Source: Notospermus geniculatus
Taxonomy: Eukaryota > Nemertea > Pilidiophora > Heteronemertea > Lineidae
NCBI GenBank assembly: GCA_002633025.1
Contig: NMRB01000963.1
Span: forward strand, 13,733-77,732
Direction of reading: 5' to 3'
Length of the DNA: 64,000 nucleotides
Shown here: one piece after another, positions 12,335 through 26,200 of the stretch
How positions within the stretch are numbered: the stretch's first letter is position 1
Layout: each line of letters opens with the position of its first letter
The notes under the pieces: generated by a model
Database searches by the model: none
Seen by the model: only the letters and a program-made list of their open reading frames with translations
What the model was told of the DNA's origin: nothing
Program-made: the position numbers and the translations under genes

Positions 12335-12526
12335 TTCGCAGGGAAATTGCGATGGGCACTAATCATGATGATTGGACAATTAGAGCACACACTATATGTA
12401 TATTGTTTATTTGTGTGGTTTATATGACTTATTATACAGTCGTTTAGTTTATATCATAATAGTCACCCAGTTTTTACCATGATTATGATGAGAAATACAG
12501 GAGCTGCTCATTTGGTCAGTTCGTAT

Positions 12527-12801
12527 TCATGTTTACAACTGCCAAAGAGGAGAAAAGCACAAAAATTGACACACAATATATGATAAATGAAAAGGCAATT
12601 TCCAGAGTGTTTGCGAATTTTCGACCCCAACCGGGGTCTTCTTCAGGCTGGAACTTTACAATCCGAAACTCTAGAACAGAGTTTTGAGACTGTTCTAGAG
12701 TTTCGGATTGTAAAGTTCCAGCCTGAAGAAGACCCCGGTTGGGGTCGAAAATTCGCAAACACTCTGGAAATTGCCTTTTCATTTATCACATGTTTACAAC
12801 T
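12527..12801. mobile_element. Near-perfect foldback element with ~15-bp target duplication, copy A
   Basis: Two ~98-bp arms (12581-12678 and 12691-12788) are almost exact complements around a ~12-bp loop. The word CATGTTTACAACTGC occurs on both sides (12528 and 12788), a candidate 15-bp target-site duplication. Long duplications of this kind point to target-primed reverse transcription rather than a cut-and-paste DNA transposon. Each arm carries CCTGAAGAAGACCCC, a tetraloop, then GGGGTCGAAA, resembling a hammerhead core (CUGANGA, stem II, GAAA) with one extra A. The family also occurs at 17.2 kb. A Penelope-like origin is inferred. Confidence 0.7.
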
Positions 12802-12839
12802 GCAATACACAACAGTGGGATCTGCCTTTGTGGACAGCT

Positions 12840-13460
12840 CCCTTTGAGGATACCTTCCTTTTACGGACACCTCTGCCAGGAGGACACCTCTCTAAGGACA
12901 CAGAAGTTCAGTCCTCAATTCCCCTCAATAATAAGAACACTGCTCATTTAAGGACACCTCCTAGTCATAATGTCTGTACCGTAATTCAGCGAGCCTCGGC
13001 TGACAAAAACTTTCTGAACTGATCAGTTTCACTTTCAGGTGAAATAAACAAACGAAGGGCTTTTCATTCAGATTCTCAAAGGAAAGACTAGAGAATGTCC
13101 AAAACACCAAACTAACCTTTGACAGTGACTGTGTATCCCTGATTTCGCTTACTCCTACACGCCAGTCGCTCCTGAAACTGCAGCCTACCCACTAACATTT
13201 TCACTGACTTACAATCCCACGCCAGAATATTATGGAGTTGTTTTCAGACAGCTGTGTCGCAGAAGCCATGTATCAGAATACAGAAAAACCTCCCTATTAA
13301 GGACACATTCGGGACTGGACCATGCTGTCCGTAACTGAGGGGAGACCTGATCACAGGGGTCAAAATTCTAGATACGAGATCAATTTGGGATTAGACTTTG
13401 GTGTCCTTAATAGAGAGGTGTCCTCCTGGCAAAGGTGTCCGTAAAGGGAGATTTCGTTAT
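12840..13460. repeat. Dispersed GGACACCTCT repeat fragments
   Basis: Variants of TTAAGGACACCTCTGCCAGG and AATAGAGAGGTGTCCTCCTGG occur at 12870-12960 and 13285-13450, and again near 14905-14990 and 22035-22205. The paired orientation of the phrases (for example 13290-13330 against 13390-13450) indicates a mariner-like non-autonomous element with inverted ends. Other copies end in TACAGTGGAACC. No coding potential. Confidence 0.55.
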
Positions 13461-13729
13461 TATGTACACAGTCACAGATTCTCACACGAAGGGTATAGCA
13501 TTGAGTTCCAATGAACAGGTTTTTTATTAACATTACATAGGCCTAGCAACAGACGTATTTGATTGAATTGATTAGTAGCAGGTGTTTGCATTGCAGTCGT
13601 TTCAAGTGTACTTGATGGCTAGACGTCATTCTTGGATTATTTAAATGTATCGTTATGAACTGCACCATTTCCTGTGCTACGAGCAGCGATTTCAGACGCC
13701 GGAAGTCCCCCAAGGGTGAGGTGAGTCAC

Positions 13730-13960
13730 ATCTACAGTCACTCACCTGGGCGTAAGGTGTCGCTCCACATGGGAGTTTTCTCGTGCAAGTTGACTTGCGA
13801 TGGGCAGTTCAACGTTGTTGGTTTCCTTACGACTTGCGCCAAGACCAACGACACAACTGATTGCCCATGTATAATGGTTGAGTCACCCATAGAGGCCTTG
13901 CAAATGACGTCACAAGCCGCCATGCTGGGGGGCACATGCTGCAGAGGCGCAGCGAAATGA
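13730..13960. repeat. Repeat related to the flanks of the 16.6-kb minisatellite
   Basis: GCTCCACATGGGAGT, AGTTGACT, GGGCAGTTCA..GTTGTTGGTTTCC and CACTTGCGC-type words occur here in the same order as around 16540-16800. In this copy the 27-bp unit is present once, so it approximates the unexpanded ancestor. Fragments also appear near 42395 and 27490. It is probably an old dispersed element. Confidence 0.5.
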
Positions 13961-14236
13961 GCCGTGCATGCCCCAATGACGTAATACGTCAAACAATGGC
14001 GTGGCGCACTTCACGCAGGTCATGTCACACCTCTGCGCCCTGTTATTCCTTGGCAAATTTCAGTCATACTGCCTGGTGTGGGGAGATGTGGGAATGTGAG
14101 TACCGAGAATGCTAGCAAACCCCAGGATAACACACCACATGGATTCATAGCGAATGGTAAAAGACCATTCTCACCACCAGGGGTCTCTCCGCAATATCAT
14201 CAAGAAGAGGCACGAGCGATACAGAACGCCACCTAC

Positions 14237-17200
14237 CATCATCATCACAGTCATAAAACTCATCATCATCCGTATCGTAGAATTTCGGTGGCGATTTCCT
14301 CCCCGTCGAGATTGACTGCTCGAGTTCGTGGTGCTCCGTCGCAATGACGTGTAACGCGTCCTGCAGCACCCGGGAACGCTCCATCTCTTGTTGTAGTTGT
14401 AGTTTCCTGACCTGACAAAAGAGGGCAGAGTAAGTAACATTAGACAAGACTTTGAATCAAGAGCTGTGAGTCAAATACAGCACTGTTAGCTCTACAGACA
14501 ATGTATGGGGAATTCAACAGACTGCAGGAGGAAACCGGAGTGCCCGACAAAAATCTTGCTGTCAAAGAAATTTGCCGCGATTCGAACATGTCCTTCCACA
14601 AAATTTTTTTAACAGTTCTACAAGACAGCCTCAAATTCCTTAAAGGGGAGTTTGCCCCAATCATCTTACCTCCTCCTGTTGTGTAAATAACGTCATACAG
14701 TGTGCGAGCGAGCTGCACATGTCACGGGAGGACTCTAGTATCTGCAGCAGTTCTTGTTGGAGTTGGGAATACGCTGAAATGACACAGAAAGGAAATGCTG
14801 AGGAATGGCTTCGTAATAGACAATTTTAGGTAAAACTCTATCATGATTCTGACCAAATGTAGAAGATCCACTTGATGGCTGAATGATAGATTATCTTTTG
14901 GAATACAGTGGAACCTCTCTATTTAGGACACCTTTGGGACTAAACAATGTTGTCCTCCACTGATGGGTGTCCTGATTACAGGTCAAAATGAACAGAAATG
15001 GCCAGTTTGGGCTACATCAGGCCCCATCATACGAAATCAGTGATACAGTGCAAATAAGATGAAAATTATGACAAACATTTGAATGAATATCCTTTGGATA
15101 GTTGAAATGAATAACCGCTCTTCACACATTTTCCCCAGATGCCAACCCATATGGAGGAAAAACACCCAGAAGACATCGTCTGCTGATGCAGGGCCAAATA
15201 GGATGAGGACATGAATGACAACAAATATTTTAACAAATATCCTTTAGATTGTTGAAGTGAATAACCTTTCTATAAACATTTTTCCCTGATGCCTGTCCAT
15301 ATGGAGGAAAAGCACTCAAAAGATGACGTCTGCTTCCACTTGGAGCTGAACGAGTCCTCTCAATCCTGAATCCCACACAAAGACAAAACACACAGCACAC
15401 AACACAACGCTTTACTCCATCAAGAAACCAAACGCATGCACAGCCGTCATTATCATCATCGACCACACATCGTCACGTACGCCAATCTGCGAGATATTGG
15501 CGAGGGTAAACACCAGCTGGACGATTCCAGGTCTCCGGTTGCCATAGTAAAATACTGTCAAGTGCAATAATGGACGGGTATTGACGATCTTCAGGGGCCT
15601 AATGGTAAAGTCAGTCGGTTCAGATGGAGAGGACCAATGATGGGGCTCTCAAATCCACTCAAGAGAATTCAATGAAATTCAAACGTCACTTAGAAGCCTA
15701 AATCACTGCACACAGTGTTTTAGGACGGCCTGATGACCACCGCCCACTGCCTTCTGCCTTGCTTTCCTTGACCGGCATCCGACTTCTACCACTCCGGCCA
15801 CTGTCAATAACTGCTGTCAACTCGTCTGGCCATGGCGACCTCAAGTCTCCACAGCAAATATCCTAAACCCACAAACAGCTGGCGTTGAACGACCTGCCGT
15901 TGGCAACCAATCTGACAAATACCGAAAGAGGAAACAGAATGTATTGGATAGATTTCTCAGAGTAGATTGGACGATGATAAATGAAGATGTAGACGTGAAA
16001 GACCTCTCTCCATTGCAGATAAGGCAAGGATTGAAACGAATGGTTTGGACGTGGAACATCAGATAATGACTGTGCTGAAAGATGTCTTCCCATTTCGTCC
16101 TCCCCAATTTTCCCTCCAATGGATGAGACTGGGTTCCATACAGAGTTTGTTTCAGGCGCCAAATTGGGAAAGGAATACCGGTAAATGGGAATAAACCATG
16201 TAGAACTGGTGCAGAGAAAACATCACCGGCATCTCTGAGGTTCCAGGACAGACCCATCAATAGATGATATCACTCCAAAAGAGCGCAGCACCTTACGGGG
16301 TCAGCATCATGACGTCCCGCACATCATTTCATGATGTCTTGAGGTGAGACGAAAACAAATCGGACTGTTTCACGACATCATGTTCGCTGAAACAACCGGA
16401 TTTTTCGAGGCGCGTCATGGCGTTCAGAAATGACGTGCGGACGCTACCCTGCAAGGTGCTGCACTCTTTTGGAGTGATAGAGTCTATTGTTACATGTACA
16501 ATTGATTTTCACAGAACGTTTGTGCAAGAAGGCACTGCTCCACATGGGAGTGGGAGTCTTCTTCAGCCAGTTGGCTCTCTATGGGTTCTTCAGCCAGTTG
16601 ACTCTCTATGGGTTCTTCAGCCAGTTGACTCTCTATGGGTTCTTCAGCCAGTTGACTCTCTATGGGTTCTTCAGCCAGTTGACTCTCTATGGGTTCTTCA
16701 GCCAGTTGACTCTCTATGGGTTCTTCAGCCAGTTGACTCTCTATGGGCAATTCATCATTGTTGGTTTCCTACATCGCACTTGCGCTGAGAGGAAGACCAA
16801 TAGTTTTGCAAAATGCCAGTGAGTGATTGAGTGTGCCAAATTAAACCACCTATTTCCTCAAAAACTGCCACACATATCCAAATCTGGGGTACACGAGTAC
16901 CAAACTGCAGTCGACTCGTAATCTGCGTGTTTGCATTGGCGACGAGCTGAACGAGGAAAGTCCCCTGAAAACAGGTTAAGACAACACACCGGGTTCATTA
17001 GCGATATTTGGGTGACTAGGTTTTCTTTTATCTTGCAGGTCTATTTGCACTTCTTGCCTTTTATGTTTCATGCTACGAGATCATTGATTAGCAAGTTGTC
17101 ATACCTGCGCATATCACAAGCTGGTACAGAAAATATTTGGCACGGGCTGCAAGCCTCAAGGAAAACATTCCAAATGTCAAAGGAACCAAAGACATGAAAG

Positions 17201-20200
17201 AGAAGGCGAGGACAAAAATTGACACACAATATGATAATGTATATAAAGTCCATTTCCAGAATATTTGCAAATTTTCGACCCCAACTGGGGTCTTCTTCAG
17301 GCTGGGACTTTTCCACACTAGATTTCAGAAAAGACTGAGCTGAAATCTAGTGTGGAAAAGTGCCAGCCTGAAGAAGACCCCGGTTGGGGTCGAAAATTTG
17401 CAAATATTCTGGAAATGGACTTTATATACATTATCAAATGTCAAAGGAACACGTAACCAGCAAATCCTATTTACCGGTACCCCAAATGACCCTTCAATAT
17501 TATATTATGGGCCTATTTACATTCAACAACGAGGACCATAACCAACTGCCTCAATAGGTGTCACTAGTGGTTAAAGCTATTGACATGAAAGTGACATCCA
17601 GGTCCTGATCAATTTCCCACTGTATGAAGGCCAGTCTTGCAAGCAAAGAGTGTCACTTGTCATGTTTGTGAAGAAGGGCCAAGTCGAGCTTGTTATTCAA
17701 CCCATTCAAGGGGGAGTCCATGGGGTCAAAACACCCCCGACCGCCTGGCATAGGCGACTACAGGGTCTCCCCCTTCAACAGCTGCGTGTTGCCTCCAATC
17801 TTCATCCTCAGACACCCCCCCCCCAGCAAAAAATCGTGGATTCACCCCTGCAACACAGTATCATTCAGTCACTGACCTGTTTACAACAGATTCGTCTCCA
17901 ATCCAGCACTTGAGAACCACAATAAAATCGAAGTCCAATAATCCAGATCCTATGAAAGCCTCGAATTCAGCCATCTAAACCATCCACCCTGCCACACGCG
18001 ACACTGTGTTCAAGTATCCCTCGATATGTGATTATTAGTTCCGACTGACACATGTAAACATACCTGGGTCCTTATCAAGATTGCAATCACAGAACTCCGC
18101 TTATCGCATTTATGTGGACCACTAAGCCATGATATCAGTCCATGTTTACGATTATGCACAAGTAGGTGCATATCAATGCAGTGTACTCAGCTGGTGACAC
18201 CAGGTATGAGTGAATGGTGTGACCATGGAGTCCAGAGTCCAGCAGACGGCATCTTCTGTCAACAAAGTTTTCTCACATCCTACGATACTAATCGAAAAAT
18301 AATTGGAAAAATTTAGTTCCTATCAACCATCTAAAGAACATTTCTTCACATTCTTTCCCATCCATATCCAATGCTTGTATTGTAGACTTGGACAGAGCTG
18401 ATGAGTCAACAGAGAGGAGTAGGTTTCTCCCTGCTGAAGTCTCTGGTTAGGAATGCCGACGATTCGATCAAAGGCATTCAATTCAAGGCTCAACACCTTC
18501 TGTGAGGCGTCCTGATTGAGGAGGAGGACAGGCTGGATGGAAATCGTGCCCCCAGGAGAGAACTTTTTGAGTGGTTCCCCCATGCAGAGTTGTCGGAAAA
18601 AGGTTCCACTGCATGAATGGCCTCGCCAATGACAAATGTGGATGTCATGCTACAAGCTTGGCACCCTAACCACGTGAAGTGTACCAACTGAAAATTGTAC
18701 GATGAAGATCATCCTAAGAATATCAGATGTTTGTATGCACTCGTTCTCTAGTCTATGTCGCCGTGGGGCCAGGCTTCGATAAGAACCACCGATTACATCA
18801 GGATGGGCCTGGAGAGACTTACCCTGGGTTGTCAGCCGCCTAGCTGCGAGAAGCAAGATGCAAAATTTCTCTGACTGCTACAGCAACTCCAAACAATCGA
18901 AGAAGGCACAGAAGGCGAGCATCCAATGGAATAGGACGACTTTTTGCTGTTCATCCAGCAGTCAGTGTAAACACTGATGTACGAATAGATGATGAACATC
19001 CAACAGACAGTGATATTCCTATCATATCTCATCAGAAACATCCGAGTGTAACCTGCTTGGCACGGCACCAGACACAACGAGGACACTGGCACTCTATCCA
19101 ACAATACACCGCAACAGCAGAAAGAGGAAGAAAACTACTATAAATCATCACAACAAGAGATATGTCAGAAATTGTTAAGCACGCAATTGGGTTCAGTTGG
19201 TACAGGAGCGGGACGGCCCATTCATTGAAGCCAATGGGCTGATACTCCGCCCTTGTTTGGGGCAATTTAACCCCCTGAACTCATGACCAGCGACTCGTCG
19301 TTTGCCGATAGTGACATATTTGCAATTTACGGAGTCAATATTTCACTGTGTTTTGTTCGGGATGTGAGAGAGAACTGGGATTGTTGGTGCTGGGTCCCAT
19401 GGACCATCTCTAGTCCAGGTCCATCGACTGGGGTCAAAGTCTGAACAGGTGTGACATCACACCAGGTAGGCCTACTGCCGAAATACACCATGACGTACTG
19501 GTGCAGATGTACCGGTCAATCGATGAGTGCCTCCCACATGACCCAAAAGCCTATATCTCCATCAGGCCAGATTTAAAAGTCCTTCACCTTTGACTTCACC
19601 GATAGACACGCATGCTCGCGCCGCATGCCACATACAGACACACTGCAAACAGACTTTACAATCATGGATAAGGTCTTCTGAGGTTTGTGCCCTTTTGATA
19701 AGCCGCAACATGGTCACCTCTCGTTGAAGACCACAACGAGGACTGTACCAGTACTTAATAGAGAAGTTTTACAATGTAGGTATCTGGGTGATTTTCCATC
19801 ATAAATTACACTAATTATTCCAGTTGCAATACAAGCATAATTTTATGTGTTGAGCATAGAAGTTCATGTTACAGCTCTTCATGTGGTGTAGGAGGTGATG
19901 GGTTCAACCCTCTAAGGCCATGTATCCGTAGGCTGTTCCCTTGTATTGTAGCGCGTGTTTTGTTCCCTATTCGCTTGCATCACAGGGAGAATGAACCATT
20001 GATTTGCTCACTGCACTGGCCATTCCCATAGGGCACAAGGCAAGGTCTTATTGGCTGAGGTCCATGGATTAAGGGAACATGCCACAAGGGGACAGCGTTT
20101 GGATACTCGGCCTTAGGGTTCCTGTGGTGTGGTGCTGCCAGCCAAAGGACTATTGGTTCAATCAGGGTACGCCCAGAGGCAATGGGTTCAACGACTTTCC

Positions 20201-23200
20201 AATTCATGTGTGGAGTGCCACAAGCTGAGGGTCAACGATACTAGGTTCAACCACATACATGTAGGCCTACTGTTCCTGTGGTGTGGGGCAGCAAACAGAG
20301 GGGTACATGTATATGGTGGAATGGTATGAAACCACTGACCAACAGGTTAAACTGCCACGAACACCCACCTGTTGAATTGGAATCACACAACCAGAAAGTT
20401 TTTATTTCTGAAAAAGAATATGCACAAAAGTGTGTGGTCAGGGACCTCATGTCAACTGTCAACCACTGCAATCAACTTCATCTTGTAGTAGACATGGCCA
20501 CTCATGCAGTTTATAAAAGATAAACAGCACGTACAAAGGGATTACAGGGGTCTATTCAAAATTGATTATAGGGGGTCAGCAAGCTTGAATGGAAAGGGGG
20601 AGGTTACGACAGACCGGGTCTGACTCTGATTATCCATGAAATCATATGAGTCAACTTACACTTACAAGGAAAGAGTAGGCCGTCTGGCATTGGACACCCA
20701 CTTGAATGAGTGCTGGACAAGTGCCCGTGTTTCAAGTGCAGAAGAACTTAGGACAGACTGGTCCTACATGGAATACTAAATACACTGTGACACAACTAAA
20801 TGCGAAAATGTGGGATGTAGGCCTACTCTTGGGTCAGATGATCTACGGCCTTGGCATTATGCCCACATGACACACACACACGTGTAGGGCCTACAGGATG
20901 CACAAGATGGGAATTTAGTTCGGGGTCGCAACGGCCCTTTTCACATGTTCCACAAATCACATCATCTGAGAATGTTCAGAAAAAAACGTCACGATTCACA
21001 TGACTCATTCTCAAATTAGGGACAGCATAAGAACAGTCAGTGACAGCCTATTTATTGGCTGCAGGGTCAAGGAGAAGGCCTCTGGAATAAGCTCGCTCCA
21101 CAGTGTCATACAGTGAACACCTCCGAATAGTGAACAACCTCTGAATAACGAACGTTCATTTTCGGTCCCAATTATTTCTTTGCATTAACCATTGCACTAA
21201 ACCGGGCCCTCCTCATAGTGAACACCTCCATATAGTGAACACTTTTTCCGGTCCCAAGGGCGTTCACTATACGGAGGTTCTACTGTATTTAGATCTGATG
21301 ATCTGAACTAATCTAATTCAGGGCTCATGGCTCACAATAGGGAATTTTCGCAAAGCCCTCGAAACGTCAACGCGAACGCCAAACCCATTGTTCGATGCCA
21401 CAAAGACAGCACTGAACAAAAGGATAGACGTTCGTGTTGGCGTTTCGGGGGCTTTGCGAAAACTCCATAATATGTCCGCATACGGCTCATACCCACAATA
21501 CACGTACACGATCAAAATTTTCATCCAGATCTTCAGAATATGTTCAATGAAAGCTTACATATGGGTTCTACATCCAAGCCCTGCAGGCCCTGAATCTGAA
21601 TTCCCAAAAAAGTATGAAAAATTTGACTGTGTGCGACAGGCAGGCATTAGAGTTGCCAAACAGTAGAGAATGTGCCGAAACAAAAGCACACGGAGATTGA
21701 ACAGGCTTATATCACCTCACTCTTTCACCTTAGTCCAAGTACTTGAAAATGACGATATCCACGTACATGACATGTAGATAATCCACTCCAATACCTCTTC
21801 ATCAGTAATTCACACAATTAATTGAGAACCAGCTGTGTCATAATCACATACAGTGTCATATGGTGGAATTAATGACGATTCAAGGCCTGTTTTAGATTTA
21901 TGGTCGATTCATGCATGTCAGTAATCATATGGGTGCCTGCCAGTGCCACATGTACATCCATGGATAGGTCTATCTGTCCTGACCAATATGGATGGGCTTC
22001 AAGCCCACATGGTCAATAGGATTGCCCCACTACTATCAGACCTCTCTACTGAGGATTTAGGGACACTTTAACTGAAAACGACTGTCCTTAACAGAAAGGT
22101 GTCCTCATTACGGAGGTCAATCAACAAGAATAGAAACGGCAATTTTGGACTGACCTTTAGTGTCCTCAATAGAGAGGTGTCCTCCTGGCAGAGGTGTCCA
22201 CTATCCAAGATTCAAATGTAGCCAACTATCCTGTTACAATTTCTGGTGTATATCCTTAGAACAGACTTGACAGAATCACCTCACCACTTGCTCAATCACC
22301 ATATACCAATATCAGGCCTAGGCCTACCCATCCTCCCTTCAGAAAGATCAGTTTAACCATTAATTTGACTAAACTTCTGGCATTTTAGGAACAGGAGTGT
22401 ACATGACGATCGACGTTACAGGAGGGCCTAGTCTGAGAAATCAACGGTTTTCAATTGCATCGACGTCACACACATTGAAGGACCCTTCTCCCATCTTGAC
22501 CTAATGTCGCACCCACATGGGCCTACAATATGTTCCTATCCTCACTGGAAAAAATCAACTAACTGATCAATGATAGTCGATTTTATGGAAGCCGAAAGTT
22601 TTCAATCAATAATTATAACGTAGTATCCTGTAGGCCTATACTTTGTACAGGCCTTGTGTACATTGTACAGTAAGCAAACACCTGTACGCTTCTCAAGTTT
22701 GGAGTCCTATACCTCTCTGCCTTGAGGGAACTGTCTGGGAGTAAAAATCACAGTAAATACAGAAGCACGAACGTACAAACATGAATCTAAAAATAGAAGT
22801 TTGTAAACACCTTAGTTACCATGGTATCCGTTTTTGAATTAATCACAGATGAGGGTGTATCCTTCTGTTCCTTCTAACCCTGCTTACACTCGCTGGCAAT
22901 CAACAACCAAGTCTTGCATTAACAGGTTACGCAGGTAAAACTAACACTTGAGCGGGGCCATAACAGCTGTGCACGGCTGATGGGTGCAAGCATACTTAAT
23001 TAGGGCCTCTATTAAAGGTACTCTTGCGTGTGTTAAAGGTCAGTTTCAAGTTGTGCTGAAAACGAAAAGGACGGCAGGCCAGGGGTAACAAAAGTGAAGT
23101 TTGGGTGTGGGGGGGGGGGGGNCCCCCCCCCCCCCAATATCTTGATCTGATGCAATGATCCTTCTGTTAGGTTCCTGTTGCTCAGTGTCAATGGCATTCT

Positions 23201-26200
23201 TTAGCAAGATATCGTGAACCACAACATAATCACATGAACACTGAATCAAGGGTACGGAGCCAGCACAATGCCTCAAACTCCTATTCGACCACAAACTAGA
23301 AAAGATTTGAGCAAAACCTAACTTGTGATTGGATGGAATGGAATTGTCAAAGGTGCTGCCATCTACCCATAAGGTAGACCACTATTTGAACCAATGGGGT
23401 GAAGAACTTTGGAGCCTGTGGGGCTACCAATACGGGTAGATGCTTCAGGCAATAGCAACCTCCATTCAAGCTGTTTTTATACCACAAGTTTGTCTCCTAA
23501 AAACTGGCAACACTCAAGTTGACATCTGCAAGATTGGAAATTGTCTCTGTGAGCCATGCTTCCGACAAAAACTGGCAGAGATGAGGTTCGTCAGCGCACA
23601 TAGGTTACACCTCACAGACATGGTTCGCAGAAACAATCTCACTGAGATTTCTGTCGGTGTGTACCAGCCTAGGATATCATTAACACAAGTAGACAGCACA
23701 CACTTATAATCCACTCATGACAAGGGATTTCCACAAGGCCAGGACAGGAAGACTGATAGAACTGAATGCCATCTACCTTGAGCTTTACTGGCAGACACCG
23801 CCCTGTCTTCTGCTATACTGTTGATAATCGTCTGCAGCTGGGCGACTTGTTTTTCGAGGATTTGTTGATGCGCTTGAGAGTTCTGGAATTAAAACAGGAA
23901 TATCATGAGTCAAGCTGTGGGAAAAACATCTTTTGTGACCCAAGGCTTTCATATGACCCAATGAATCGGGATCAAATGCCCACTCCACGCCCAGCTCAAC
24001 AATGGAAAACTACTGTAAACTGTGAAATTTTCGCGGCGCTAATTGTTCGCGATTTTCGTACTTTGCAAATTCGCCAAGAATAAATTTCGCGATAATGGCC
24101 CAGGGGCTTCAGAAATGTTTAAGACCCAGCAATTTTCGCGTGATTTAAGTTCGCGTTTTGACCCCTAATCGCGAAAATAAAACGCTCGCGAAAATTTCAC
24201 GGTTTACAGTATGGCCAGTTTTTGTCAATGGTCTCGGCATATGTCATAAGGAAAGAAACAATGAAGAGTTACCCATTGAGAGCCAATGCTCACAAAAACT
24301 CTGACAAGGAGGAGTGCTTTAAACCATGAACGAACGTACCTGGAGAGCATCCCCCATCGATCCCAGGGGAAGAAGATCTTCGATATCTTCGTCAACATAA
24401 TTACTCCCTGTTTTAGTGTAGAATGTACTGTAGGAGATGTGCTCGCTCAGCGCATTCAGCCATTTCTGAAAATAAGGACAAAATTGTAAATAAAATGGTT
24501 TATGAATATGAACATAGAGTTCCATAGACAAACAATGCCAACTAGTTACTCAGAAATACCCCTCAAGTCATGTACCGTAGACTATATATTTTCCACAAGG
24601 TGGCAGCAGAGAGGCATTACCTGTCGCGATATCTTCGAGTCCGCCATGCTGACTGTGAGAGTGTGCGATGTGTCATCAGAGAATCGGACAATAAAAGTGT
24701 TAGTGTCGTCATTTTTAGGCTGGAAAAGGAAAATAAGTTAGACAGAAGATAAGCATCAGTTCCACCGTCATCAGTTCCACCATCAAGATTTACAAAGTTA
24801 GTGCACAAAGAGGGGCCCACGACCAGAGATAGAGCACAGCCAACAGGAACCTGCACAATCAGAATCATAATGACCAACGTACCTCAACTTTCGCATCATC
24901 AAGATACTTGAAACTTTTTCGTCTCACTCCAGTCGCAGCGTCTGCACGTTTGGTGAAGTAGCTGAGTACGCCACGTTCCAGGACGACCCACAAACCTTTC
25001 CAGCCACGCAGGAATTTAGACCTCTGAAATAATAGTACCGGTCGTAAGAGAGAATGACATGAATACTTCATGTGAGAAGGACACCGGAGAGCCTGATGAA
25101 AACTAAATCATCATAAAGTTGTCTCTCCCACAAAGAGAAGGTCTGAGGGGAGATCAAACCGAGGACCTCAGAGGTGACAGGCACTGATATTTCCACTGAA
25201 CCACTCCGACAGCCCCATTCAGATGGCCTACCTACCCGGTACAATGGTCCCTCGAATCTCTTCACAGTTTTCTGTAGTTCCTTCACGGGTTGGACATCAA
25301 GTATTTGCTTCATTTGTGTATCTTTGGCAAGATCGAGGGCAGATTGTCCTGTGATAGGAAAACAAATAACAGTATTAAGCTGAGAAATACACCAGATCTT
25401 TGTGGTAAGATGATGAGACACGAAGCAATGGTCCCTCGGACCTAAGGGTCTACGCCAGAGAAGCAAATGATGCCACACTGGGGTGATGTGTGCAAACCTC
25501 ATCTTCGAATACCAATGCCTCTGGCCATTTCACCTTCCGACTACGCTGCATTCGGTAGAGATCAAATGCATGTCGATTTTAACCGCTGGTCTTCACGCTG
25601 GTAACCTGACTGGATTCCATTTCATTGAAGGCCAAAGTTTGAACTACAGGGCAAAACAGTCACCAGATTTTTTACAGATATTTCTGCGCCGAAAAATTTC
25701 ATACCATGCATGTTCAGTTTGGAAGTATCGATGCCATTCTGTATGAGTAGCACAGCGACCTCCTTGTGGCCCCTGTAGGCAGCGCAATGCAAGGCAGTGT
25801 TACCAAACTTATCAGTGAAGTTGATTGTCTTTAACTTGTTGGTTTTGAGCTGAAGAAAGAAACACCGCATGTTAAGGTCAAGGTTAAAACATTCTGCACC
25901 CATTCAGTGGAAAACACGGTTAGAGAACATTTTGTCCCCAGAGTTGTCACTCCCTTAATTTCGTCCGTGGATATTTTGTCCCAATGACTTCATCCCGGAC
26001 AGTTTGTCCCTTTCAAATCCATACTCCACGCAGCGTTGAAATTTTTTGATACTTGGATGAAAATTTTAACACTGCCATTGACGCTAGATCGCCATCTTGA
26101 AAACCTTGACGTCATCGTCAGCGGGCTGGTCTATCACGTGACACGAACTTCTGTTTCAAAATGGTATTATTCGCAGAAAACAGTATTTATCTTGTCGAAA

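Noticed and set aside
15841-16260. 139-codon minus-strand frame
   Set aside because: No recognised motif, overlaps another frame of similar size, and lies in a repeat-rich intron.
16417-16822. Open frames of 86-123 codons on both strands
   Set aside because: They exist because a stop-free 27-bp unit is repeated; no splice or homology support.
18323-19265. Chain of minus-strand frames resembling a broken gene
   Set aside because: No known family recognised, no consistent splice sites; could be an old transposon but this cannot be shown.
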